DNA of 45,587 nt from contig NZ_JAUXZE010000022.1 of NCBI RefSeq assembly GCF_030694085.1, positions 1-45,587 on the forward strand. The letters run 5' to 3'. The stretch comes from Tabrizicola sp. (GTDB lineage: Bacteria; Pseudomonadota; Alphaproteobacteria; Rhodobacterales; Rhodobacteraceae). The notes beneath the pieces were generated by a model. That model saw nothing but the letters and a program-made list of their open reading frames with translations, had not been told where the DNA came from and ran no database searches. Position 1 is the stretch's first letter. The number at the start of each line of letters is the position of its first letter. The translations under genes and the position numbers were made by a program. Shown here one piece after another: positions 23,696-30,766 of the stretch.

Positions 23696-24840
23696 GGCGT
23701 ATCCCCGATCCGGGCCAGCCGTCCCTCGTCCGCGCCCTGCGGCGGGTTCGCCACGATCTGCGCGCCTTCGGGCAGGCCGCCCGTCACCTCGATCCGGCCA
23801 CGGTCATCGCGTGCGCCGAACGTCAACTGTGCGCGCACCAGCCGCCCGTCCTGCACCGTCCAGACTTGGCCCTGAAAACCATCAAAACCGGAAATCGCCA
23901 CTTCGGGCACCATCAAGGCGCTGGCCCGTGTGCCAGTCAGAATGCGCACCTCGGCCTGTTCACCCAGAAACATTTCGGCCGGGCAATCGGCGCAGGTCAG
24001 CCAGACCCGGCGTTCTTCGTTCACCCGGTCGCTTTCAAGACCGATGCGGGCAATGGTGCCGTGAAATTCGCCAGCGGGCTGCGACCGCAGGCGAATGGTG
24101 CCGGGCTGGCCCAGGGCCAGCTGACCTGCGCGCTCTTCGTCGATGTAGGCCTGTATCCAGATGGTGGCGGGATCGATGAGGGTAAAGATCGGATCGCCCG
24201 CCCGGACCACGGCCCCCGTTTCAGCGTGGCGGGCAACGATCACCGCGTCAAAGGGCGCAAACAGCCGGTGATGCGCCAGCAGTGTCTCTTCAAGTTGAAG
24301 GGCGGCGGCTGCGTCCGCTGCCTGTGCGCGGATCACGTCGCGCTCGGCCTCGGCCACGGCCACGTCGGCCCGGGCCACATCCTCGTCTCGCTGGGCCTCT
24401 TCGGCGCGCTGAAGACTTGCGGCTTCCTGACGGCTCAGTTCCAGCAGACGCAGATTTGCTGTCTCACGCTGCGCCAGAATGGCCCTTGCGCGGACAACGG
24501 AAGCCTCTGCCTTGGCCTGGTTGGCATGGCTGGCCGCAACAGCGGCGTGGGCGCGGGCAACGCGCGCTTCCTGTTCGCCCTGGTGCAATGCGCCGAGGAT
24601 TTGCCCCCTGGCAACGCGGTCGCCCGCGTCGGCCGAGAGGGAGAGAAGCGTGGCGCTAACTTCAAAGCCAACCCGCGTCAGCACCCGCGCCTCAACGGTG
24701 CCAAGGCCGTAGATGCGCAGGGCCACGTCAGGTTCAGGTTCCACGACCGTCACGGTCAGCGGCCGCTCTGTCATGAACAGAACGCCTGCCCCGATGGCCA
24801 ACACTGCCACAGCCCCGATGAACCATGCCTTTTGCATCAC
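23692..24840 (-). CDS. HlyD-family membrane fusion protein (exporter adaptor)
   Basis: The 382-residue product has an N-terminal membrane anchor (AWFIGAVAVLAIGAGVLFM, residues about 4-22), a lipoyl-like half motif, and a long Ala/Arg/Glu-rich coiled-coil hairpin (about residues 100-205). The beta-barrel part follows with LFAPFDAVIVARHAETGAVVRAGDPIF. This is the periplasmic adaptor of DevBCA/MacAB-like ABC exporters. It lies between a TetR gene (adjacent stop and start) and the truncated permease. With the permease broken and no ATPase, the adaptor probably has no working pump unless it serves another one. Confidence 0.85.
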   Translation of the reverse strand: MMQKAWFIGAVAVLAIGAGVLFMTERPLTVTVVEPEPDVALRIYGLGTVEARVLTRVGFEVSATLLSLSADAGDRVARGQILGALHQGEQEARVARAHAAVAASHANQAKAEASVVRARAILAQRETANLRLLELSRQEAASLQRAEEAQRDEDVARADVAVAEAERDVIRAQAADAAAALQLEETLLAHHRLFAPFDAVIVARHAETGAVVRAGDPIFTLIDPATIWIQAYIDEERAGQLALGQPGTIRLRSQPAGEFHGTIARIGLESDRVNEERRVWLTCADCPAEMFLGEQAEVRILTGTRASALMVPEVAISGFDGFQGQVWTVQDGRLVRAQLTFGARDDRGRIEVTGGLPEGAQIVANPPQGADEGRLARIGDTP

Positions 24841-25437
24841 TCAGCCCCCTCTCACTCCTAGCAGCCGAAGTTGGACGGCCAGAAGCCGCAGTCCTTCGTC
24901 GCGCAGGACGAAATCCCGCGCGCCCAGCGACCAACGGATCGCCAATCCCTGAATGAGGGACGTCAGAAGTACGGCCACATCCCCGGCAGCAACATCCCTG
25001 AGCAGAGCGTTGTCCCGCTGGCCTGCGATGACTTCTTGCATCAACAGCCCGTGCAGCGCAGCCAGACGATCCCGGAACGCTGCACGCAAGGCGGCGTTTT
25101 CGACGTTCAGTTCGCGCGAGAACAAGAGCATGGGCAACGCGGGGTGCGCCTTGATCTGGTCCAGTTGCGCACCAACCAACGCCTTCAGGCGTTCGACCGG
25201 CGGGTTGGCTTCTTTCAGTGCTTCGGCCCAGGCCGCCGTGAGCAGGCCCGCTACATGATCGGCAACAGCCACCCACATCTCGGCCTTGGTCGGAAAATGC
25301 CGGAAGATGGCAGCCTGCGTTACCCCGACTTCCGCCGCGATGGCGCCGGTCGTCACCCGGTCCGGGCCGATCCTGTCGGCAAGATCAAGGATCACCGCGA
25401 CAATCTGGGCTTTGCGAAGGTCTGCCGATTTGCGCAT
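24841..25437 (-). CDS. TetR-family repressor
   Basis: The 198-residue product has a TetR helix-turn-helix at about residues 10-55 (VTTGAIAAEVGVTQAAIFRHFPTKAEMW) and a helical ligand-binding domain. It is the first gene of the minus-strand unit TetR-HlyD-permease, so it probably controls the exporter and itself. Upstream lies an AT-rich imperfect inverted repeat suited as its operator. The stop is directly followed by the HlyD start. Confidence 0.9.
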   Translation of the reverse strand: MRKSADLRKAQIVAVILDLADRIGPDRVTTGAIAAEVGVTQAAIFRHFPTKAEMWVAVADHVAGLLTAAWAEALKEANPPVERLKALVGAQLDQIKAHPALPMLLFSRELNVENAALRAAFRDRLAALHGLLMQEVIAGQRDNALLRDVAAGDVAVLLTSLIQGLAIRWSLGARDFVLRDEGLRLLAVQLRLLGVRGG

Positions 25438-25453
25438 GGGGTTGCCTGATGTT

Positions 25454-25476
25454 GTAAGTAAGTAAATACTAACTTA
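25454..25476. promoter_or_regulatory. Putative TetR operator
   Basis: An AT-rich imperfect dyad lies 17-39 bp upstream of the TetR start. Its core is AAGTAAATACTAACTT, with AAGT and ACTT as the matching ends, and extra TAAGTA repeats beside it. Its position would allow the repressor to shut off its own operon. Confidence 0.45.
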
Positions 25477-25534
25477 AGGAGGCGTAGGAGTCAATCCGAC
25501 TGTGGCAAAGCATGCAGAGATCAGCGGACCAAAC

Positions 25535-25807
25535 TCAGGGAGAAGCGCGAGGGGTTGACCGCACGGGAAAGCGCGACGTCGTCAGGATCGCGCCAGTCGC
25601 ATCGAGGGTGAACCTGCAAGCCCGGTCAGCATGACGAAATGTCAGCCGCCAGCGTCCCGCATCTTCGCCCTCTCCGGCTTCGCAAAGTGAGGTGAGTGTG
25701 CCGTCGCGCATGGCAAGGCGCACATCGTCCTCGGTCATCTTGAAGGCTTCGGCCAGAAGGGCGGCCGGAATGACGAAGCCCTCGCCGTCGCGTTCGATCC
25801 GGTTCAT
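25535..25807 (-). CDS. DUF6522-like small protein in the NsrR operon
   Basis: The 90-residue product (start MNRIERDGEGFVIPAALLAEAF) resembles the DUF6522 family, small proteins found near nitrogen-oxide genes in Rhodobacterales. It has an N-terminal helix with FKMTEDDVRLAMRDGTLTSLCE, then a beta-rich half. No function is known. Its ATG overlaps the stop codon of the NsrR-like gene (ATGA), so it is coupled to it. A longer frame upstream inside the NsrR gene is not needed. Confidence 0.7.
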   Translation of the reverse strand: MNRIERDGEGFVIPAALLAEAFKMTEDDVRLAMRDGTLTSLCEAGEGEDAGRWRLTFRHADRACRFTLDATGAILTTSRFPVRSTPRASP

Positions 25808-26238
25808 GGCTGCACCAAATTGCCAAGGGGACTTTGCGGTGCCAGCGCGATATCGGCCAGGGTCGACCGGTTCAGATCGTCCAGAAACGCCGCTTCCGCC
25901 GACCTCAACCGGGCCTTGAGGCGGCATCGCCCGTCGATCGAACACACCCCGGCATCGGCCCCGAAGCATTCGACCAACGGCTGGCCTTCCTCAAGTTGGC
26001 GCACGATGTCGCCCAGCCGGATTTCCGCCGCCGGGCGCGCGAGCACCGCACCACCACCGCCACCACGCCGGGTGTCGATGAAGCCCGCGCGCGACAGGTG
26101 CTGCATGATCTTTGCCAGATGATTGCGTGACAGCCCCAGATCCTCCGCCAGCTCGGACGTGGAAAACGCCCGCGCGGGATCGCCCGCCATGCGCATCAGC
26201 ATGCGAAGGCCGAAATCGGTGAACGAGGTCAGGCGCAT
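25804..26238 (-). CDS. nsrR: NsrR-like Rrf2 regulator (nitric-oxide sensor)
   Basis: The 144-residue product is an Rrf2-family regulator with a winged helix (FSTSELAEDLGLSRNHLAKIMQHLSRAGFI, about residues 25-54). Three cysteines in ECFGADAGVCSIDGRC (about 91-107) match the iron-sulfur ligands of NsrR. In the family, nitric oxide damages the cluster and releases DNA, turning on detoxification genes. The start at 26238 (MRLTSFTDFG) is the usual Rrf2 start; a longer frame reads through the operator. It diverges from a nitric-oxide-stress operon, with a perfect dyad between them. IscR is less likely given the context. Confidence 0.8.
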   Translation of the reverse strand: MRLTSFTDFGLRMLMRMAGDPARAFSTSELAEDLGLSRNHLAKIMQHLSRAGFIDTRRGGGGGAVLARPAAEIRLGDIVRQLEEGQPLVECFGADAGVCSIDGRCRLKARLRSAEAAFLDDLNRSTLADIALAPQSPLGNLVQP

Positions 26239-26259
26239 GCCGGCTGCTTCCCTTGAATT

Positions 26260-26274
26260 GGTATTTACAATACC
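26260..26274. promoter_or_regulatory. NsrR-type operator, 15-bp dyad
   Basis: GGTATT (26260-26265) and AATACC (26269-26274) are perfect reverse complements around TAC. The dyad lies 22 bp before the NsrR start and 41 bp before the globin start, so one protein could control both directions. Its AT-rich shape agrees with known NsrR sites, but the match is by pattern only. Confidence 0.6.
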
Positions 26275-26314
26275 TATTAGTAGGTCTAAGCCAAAGTGCA
26301 AGACGGAGACTCAG

Positions 26315-26770
26315 ATGGAAACGGTCGCGCCACCACGGAACCCTACCTCTGCACGTCCAGCCGTGACGGCTGCCATGATGGCGGAAACCGGGCTGGACGA
26401 AGGTGTTCTGCATCAGCTGGTGCACCGCTTTTACGGCAAGGTGCGCGACGACAGGTTGCTGGGCCCGATCTTCGCGGCAAGGATCACCGATTGGCCCCCG
26501 CATCTGGAACGCATGGTGACCTTCTGGTCGTCGGTCGCCCTGATGACGGGTCAGTATCATGGCCGCCCGGTGCCTGCGCACACTCCGCTGCCGATCGAGG
26601 CGGCGCATTTCGACCGCTGGCTGGCGCTATTCCGTGCCACGGCAGAGGAAACCTGCACTCCGGCAGGCGCGGCCCATGTGATCGAACGCGCCGAACGCAT
26701 CGCCCAATCCCTGCATATCGCGGTTGCATCCGCCCAAAGTTGCCCGGCCGCGCCACCCAAGCTGTTCTGA
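26315..26770 (+). CDS. Group III truncated hemoglobin
   Basis: The 151-residue product has the truncated-globin fold. FYGKVRDDRLLGPIF carries the B10 tyrosine region, the WPPHLERMVTFWSSVALMTG stretch is typical of group III, and the proximal histidine lies in AAHFDRWLALF. Such globins bind oxygen and nitric oxide and are found in nitrosative-stress operons. The start at 26315 is chosen because upstream in-frame codons run back through the operator. It is the first gene of an operon with a di-iron repair protein, a cyclo-ligase, NnrS and NnrU. Confidence 0.85.
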   Translation: METVAPPRNPTSARPAVTAAMMAETGLDEGVLHQLVHRFYGKVRDDRLLGPIFAARITDWPPHLERMVTFWSSVALMTGQYHGRPVPAHTPLPIEAAHFDRWLALFRATAEETCTPAGAAHVIERAERIAQSLHIAVASAQSCPAAPPKLF

Positions 26771-26786
26771 CGACAGGAGCATCCCG

Positions 26787-27272
26787 ATGACAAACGTCCC
26801 GATCCACGACGCCGCAGCGCTGACCCATCATATCGAGACCCGCTATCACGCGCGCCACCGCGAGCAGTTGCCGATGCTGGCTGCCATGGCCGAGCGGGTC
26901 GAGGATGTGCATTTCGGCGATGACGGTGTGCCAGATGGCCTCTCGGTACTTCTGCAGCAGATGATTGGCGAGATGGAAATCCACATGAAGAAAGAGGAGC
27001 TGATCCTCTTTCCCGCCATCCGCCGCGGCGGGATGCCGGGAATCGAGGCGCCGATTGCGGTGATGCGGGCGGATCACGCCGGGCATGACCGCGAAGTGGC
27101 CGAGATCCGGCGCCGGACTGGCAACCTGACCCTGCCTGACGGGGCCTGCGGCACCTGGACGCGGCTCTATGAAGGTCTGGCCGACTTCATCGACGACCTG
27201 ACCGAACATATGCGGCTGGAAAACGAGGTGCTGTTTCCGCAGTTCGAACCCGCCGGGCGTGCCGATGCCTGA
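26787..27272 (+). CDS. Di-iron hemerythrin-like repair protein (RIC/YtfE type, short)
   Basis: The 161-residue product carries the hemerythrin-like di-iron ligands in order: HHIETRYHARH, EMEIHMKKEE (HxxxE), RADHAGHD, and EHMRLENEVLF. It resembles RIC/YtfE/ScdA, which repairs iron-sulfur clusters after nitric-oxide damage, but lacks their N-terminal ScdA domain (family about 220 residues). CAGGAG lies 7 bases before the ATG. It sits between the globin and the cyclo-ligase in the NsrR-linked operon and overlaps the next gene. Confidence 0.85.
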   Translation: MTNVPIHDAAALTHHIETRYHARHREQLPMLAAMAERVEDVHFGDDGVPDGLSVLLQQMIGEMEIHMKKEELILFPAIRRGGMPGIEAPIAVMRADHAGHDREVAEIRRRTGNLTLPDGACGTWTRLYEGLADFIDDLTEHMRLENEVLFPQFEPAGRADA

Positions 27273-27951
27273 TCCGGACCGCTATGCCTCGCCACCCTGT
27301 CTGGCTGCCGAGATCGCGCCCGATTACTTTGACCCGCTGACAACCGACCCCGAACAGGCCCGCGACGTGGCGCGCTGGCGACGGGCCGAACGAATCCGCC
27401 TGCGGGCTGAACGGGACGCGCTTTCGGTGGTTGACCGGCAGGCCGCAGGTGCCGCATTGGCGCAGCAGCTTCGGCAGGTCCTGTCGGACAGGTTCGACGG
27501 CGCGGCGGGGATGGTCCTGTCTGCCTACTGGCCGATCAAGGGTGAACCCGATCTGCGCGGACTGATGGCCGAACTGCTCGAGGCAGGCGTCATCATCGCG
27601 CTGCCGGTGGTGGAAGTGCGGGCCAGCCCGCTGGTCTTTCGTCGCTGGCATCCCGGGTTGCACATGATCCGGGGGCACTGGAACATACCCGTGCCCCCAC
27701 CCGAGGCTGACCGACTTGCACCCGATGTGGCGCTGGCACCCGTCGTCGGCTGGGACAGCGCCGGGTTCCGGCTGGGCTATGGCGGCGGGTATTTCGACCG
27801 CACTCTGGCCACGCTGGCGCCACGACCATTTACCATCGGGATCGGATTGCAGGCGGCGCAGATGTCCACCATCTTTCCCCAGCCTCACGACATTCCGCTG
27901 GATGTCATCCTGACCGAGGCTGGCGTCCAGTTTCAGCGCGAGGATCCATGA
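27265..27951 (+). CDS. 5-formyltetrahydrofolate cyclo-ligase-like protein
   Basis: The product of about 228 residues has the 5-formyl-THF cyclo-ligase core. WPIKGEPDLRGLM, an APVVGWDSAGFRLGYGGGYFDRTL segment (glycine-rich motif), and a C-terminal IPLDVILTE are typical. The known enzyme converts 5-formyl-THF to 5,10-methenyl-THF using ATP. An N-terminal extension of about 40 residues precedes the core. Its ATG overlaps the repair-protein gene and its end overlaps nnrS by 4 bases, so it is built into the nitric-oxide operon. A role in keeping folate usable under nitrosative stress is inference. A GTG at 27259 is an alternative start. Confidence 0.8.
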   Translation: MPDPDRYASPPCLAAEIAPDYFDPLTTDPEQARDVARWRRAERIRLRAERDALSVVDRQAAGAALAQQLRQVLSDRFDGAAGMVLSAYWPIKGEPDLRGLMAELLEAGVIIALPVVEVRASPLVFRRWHPGLHMIRGHWNIPVPPPEADRLAPDVALAPVVGWDSAGFRLGYGGGYFDRTLATLAPRPFTIGIGLQAAQMSTIFPQPHDIPLDVILTEAGVQFQREDP

Positions 27952-29153
27952 CAAGTTCCGCCGAACAGATGCGCGCCTGGCGTGGGCCGGCCCTCCTGAC
28001 CTACGGGTTTCGCCCCTTCTTCTTCGGCGCTGGCGTCTGGGCCGCCCTGGCGATGACCCTGTGGGTGCCGATGCTGTCGGGGCGTCTGACCCTGCCGACC
28101 GCATTTGACCCGGTGTCCTGGCATGCGCACGAATTTCTGTTCGGTTATGTGGCTGCCGTCATCGCGGGGTTCTTGCTGACAGCGGTTCCGAACTGGACCG
28201 GCAGGTTGCCGATAGTCGGCTGGCCGCTCGGTGCCCTGTTCGCGCTGTGGCTGATCGGGCGGTTGGCGGTTGCGGCATCGCTTTACCTGCCGCCCATTGC
28301 CGTGGCGCTGGCCGACCTTGCGATGCCGGTCGCGCTTGCCGCCGTGATCGGGCGCGAGATCGTGGCGGGCAGGAACTGGCGCAACCTGATCGTGCTGGCA
28401 ATGTTGGGCGTGCTGACCCTTGGCAACGGCATCTTCCATCTCGAGGCCGCGCGTGGAGACTATGCCGCGCAAGGCTACGGTCTGAAGATCGGGCTTGGCG
28501 CGATGGTCATGATGATTGCGGTGATCGGGGGGCGGATCGTTCCGTCCTTCACGCGCAACTGGCTGGTCAAGCGCGGGCCGGGGCGGTTGCCCGTGCCGCC
28601 GATGCAAAGGTTCGACAAGGCAGCACTTCTGACCCTGCTGACCGCTCTTCTGGCCTGGGTCGTCTTGCCAGATCACCTGGTGACCGGCGCGCTGCTGCTG
28701 ACGGCGGGGACGCTGCACGCCGTCCGGTTGGCGCGCTGGGCTGGGGACCGGACGCTGGCCGAACCCTTGGTCGCGGTCTTGCACCTTGGCTATGCTTTCC
28801 TGCCGCTCGGCGCCCTGGCATTGGGTGCAGAGATCCTTGCCCCCGGCCTGATCGGCATGGCGGCAGCGCAGCACCTTTGGATGGGCGGTGCGGCTGGACT
28901 GATGACGCTGGCCGTGATGACCCGGGCCACGCTTGGCCACACCGGACAGACCCTGACCGCCGGGCCCGGTACAGTCCTTGTCTATGCGGCGCTGGTCGTG
29001 GCGGTGCTGGCCCGGTTCGCCGCAGGGATCTGGCCTGACCAGGCGCCGGTCCTGCACATGGTTGCCGGGGCGGCGTGGATCCTGTCCTTCGCGGGATTTG
29101 CCGTGCTCTATGGCCGTCTGCTGCTGCGCCTGCCGGCTGCAAAGCGCATCTGA
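27948..29153 (+). CDS. nnrS: NnrS family membrane protein
   Basis: The 401-residue product has about twelve membrane helices and the NnrS marks: YGFRPFFFGAG near the start, WHAHEFLFGYVAAVIAGFLLTAVPNWTG, and HLWMGGAAGLMTLAVMTRATLGHTG near the end. NnrS is a heme- and copper-containing membrane protein that lessens nitric-oxide damage in denitrifiers. The start overlaps the end of the cyclo-ligase gene. The next gene, nnrU, follows after 8 bp, the usual partner. Confidence 0.9.
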   Translation: MTSSAEQMRAWRGPALLTYGFRPFFFGAGVWAALAMTLWVPMLSGRLTLPTAFDPVSWHAHEFLFGYVAAVIAGFLLTAVPNWTGRLPIVGWPLGALFALWLIGRLAVAASLYLPPIAVALADLAMPVALAAVIGREIVAGRNWRNLIVLAMLGVLTLGNGIFHLEAARGDYAAQGYGLKIGLGAMVMMIAVIGGRIVPSFTRNWLVKRGPGRLPVPPMQRFDKAALLTLLTALLAWVVLPDHLVTGALLLTAGTLHAVRLARWAGDRTLAEPLVAVLHLGYAFLPLGALALGAEILAPGLIGMAAAQHLWMGGAAGLMTLAVMTRATLGHTGQTLTAGPGTVLVYAALVVAVLARFAAGIWPDQAPVLHMVAGAAWILSFAGFAVLYGRLLLRLPAAKRI

Positions 29154-29161
29154 GGAACGCC

Positions 29162-29812
29162 ATGGATTGGCTGGAATTCACGGCTGCCTTTGCGGCGTTC
29201 TTCCTGACCCACTCGATACCGCTGCGACCGGCCGTGCGCCCGCACCTGCAGCGGGCCCTCGGCCGGCGCGGTTTCACGCTGGTCTATTCGGCACTTTCCA
29301 TTGCCATGCTGGGCTGGCTGATCGCCGCCGCTGGTCGGGCGCCTTTTGTGCCGCTGTGGACCTGGGCCCCCTGGCAGCCTCTTGTCCCGCTGGTCGTCAT
29401 GCTGCTGGTCTGCCTGATCCTGTCACTGGCCATAGCGCGGCCCAATCCGTTTTCCTTCGGCGGCACGCGGAATGAGACGTTCGACCCGGCCCGTCCGGGG
29501 ATCGTGCGGTTGTTCCGCCATCCGCTGCTTCTTGCCCTGGCGCTGTGGGCAGGAGCTCATCTCGTGCCGAACGGAGACCTTGCGCATGTCATCCTGTTCG
29601 GCACCTTCGCCGGTTTCGCTCTCCTTGGACAACGCTTGATCGACCGCCGCAAGCGGCGCGAGATTGGCAAGGATTGGGACGCTTTGGCCGCAAAGGTCAA
29701 AGGCGCGGCGCCCCTGCCGTTGCCGCTGCCGCGGCTTGCGGCGGGTTTGGCCCTTTACCTGCTGCTGATCGCCGCGCACCCGTTGCTCTTCGGGGTCAGC
29801 CCCTTACCGTGA
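29162..29812 (+). CDS. nnrU: NnrU family membrane protein
   Basis: The 216-residue product has about five to six membrane helices and the family motifs NPFSFGG and FRHPLLLALALWAGAHL, seen in NnrU and related methyltransferase-like membrane proteins. NnrU is known to be needed with NnrS for full nitrite/nitric-oxide metabolism in Rhodobacter; its biochemical role is not settled. TGAGGAA precedes the ATG at 29162; a longer frame reads back into nnrS. It converges with the Crp/Fnr gene, with 3 bp between stops. Confidence 0.85.
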   Translation: MDWLEFTAAFAAFFLTHSIPLRPAVRPHLQRALGRRGFTLVYSALSIAMLGWLIAAAGRAPFVPLWTWAPWQPLVPLVVMLLVCLILSLAIARPNPFSFGGTRNETFDPARPGIVRLFRHPLLLALALWAGAHLVPNGDLAHVILFGTFAGFALLGQRLIDRRKRREIGKDWDALAAKVKGAAPLPLPLPRLAAGLALYLLLIAAHPLLFGVSPLP

Positions 29813-29815
29813 CCC

Positions 29816-30514
29816 TCAGGTCGAATGGTCGTCGATCCAGGGGTTGGGTCTTGCGAACCTCTCCAGATCGGCCTGATCGCCAATCACGATGCGTGTGCCC
29901 TCGACCGTAACGCCGTACGGTTGCAGGCCCTTGAAGGCGCGGCTCAGATTCTCGGGCGTCATGCCCAAGACAGAGGCGAGGCGGCGCTTTTCGAAATCAA
30001 GCTCGACCACGGGGCCTCCACCGGCTCGTTTCTGCTGGCGCAAAAGATAGTTCGCCAGCCGTTCCAGCGAGGTTCGAAGCTTCAGGTCCTTCTGTGCCTT
30101 GATGACCGAGCGGTAACACTGCGCCAGCTCCGTCACGATCGCCCGGGCGAAACTGCCGTCCGTATCAAAGATCGCACGCACGTCCTGGCTGGGGATCAGG
30201 ACGATTCGGCTTTTCTCCAGCGTTCTGGCCGACATCAGATAGGGTGCGTTCTTGATCGTTGCCGCCAGGATGAAGGTCGAAACGGGCCTCACGGTCGCAA
30301 GGCTGGTTTCACGGCCGTTCCACGTCGAGAACAGATCGACCGAGCCGGACAGGACAACGTGCAGAAAATCGCTGGGCTCGCCTTCGCCGATCAATTCGAT
30401 CTGCGGTGGGAAATTCTGCACATAGGCACCGCGCATCAGCGACAGGAAATTCGCCTCCGCCATTTCGGCAAACAGGTTGAGTGCTCGAATCTCTGGATAA
30501 TGAGCCTCGGGCAT
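29816..30514 (-). CDS. Crp/Fnr-family regulator, cysteine-poor (NnrR/Dnr-like)
   Basis: The 232-residue product has a cyclic-nucleotide-type sensory barrel (about residues 20-130), a long dimer helix, and a winged helix with ASVLGMTPENLSRAFKGL. The E-x-x-S-R recognition pattern predicts binding to TTGAT-N4-ATCAA sites. The N-terminal cysteine cluster of FNR is absent; only one cysteine is seen, so oxygen sensing by an iron-sulfur cluster is unlikely. This fits NnrR/Dnr-type nitric-oxide regulators. It is divergent from narK, with two FNR-type boxes between. GGAG lies 8 bases before its ATG. Confidence 0.8.
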   Translation of the reverse strand: MPEAHYPEIRALNLFAEMAEANFLSLMRGAYVQNFPPQIELIGEGEPSDFLHVVLSGSVDLFSTWNGRETSLATVRPVSTFILAATIKNAPYLMSARTLEKSRIVLIPSQDVRAIFDTDGSFARAIVTELAQCYRSVIKAQKDLKLRTSLERLANYLLRQQKRAGGGPVVELDFEKRRLASVLGMTPENLSRAFKGLQPYGVTVEGTRIVIGDQADLERFARPNPWIDDHST

Positions 30515-30557
30515 GTCGTGCGCTCCGCATCAGTTAAAAGCCAGATCACCGGATCAC

Positions 30558-30571
30558 TTGATTTTTGTCAA
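30558..30571. promoter_or_regulatory. FNR/NnrR-type box 1
   Basis: TTGATTTTTGTCAA is a dyad matching TTGAT-N4-ATCAA in 9 of 10 positions. It lies 44-57 bp upstream of the Crp/Fnr gene, so it may serve autoregulation. Confidence 0.65.
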
Positions 30572-30670
30572 TGCTGTAATTGATCAGCGCTGGACATGAC
30601 TTGATGCGCCAGTGCTTACGGGGAAACAAAATTCTTTAACCTATTTATTTGATTTAGAAATTGTCCTCGC

Positions 30671-30684
30671 ATGATCTAGATCAA
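30671..30684. promoter_or_regulatory. FNR/NnrR-type box 2, upstream of narK
   Basis: ATGATCTAGATCAA matches TTGAT-N4-ATCAA in 9 of 10 positions and contains a 12-bp perfect palindrome. It lies about 83 bp before the narK start, which would put transcription start near 30719 if the box is centred at -41.5. Control of the nar operon by an FNR-type protein is predicted. Confidence 0.7.
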
Positions 30685-30766
30685 GTCTTTTGACCCTCTC
30701 GGGCAGGCACGTCTGCTTGCGATCCCCTTTCCGGGGACCAAGCAATTCTTGCCGGAGACCCCTGCC

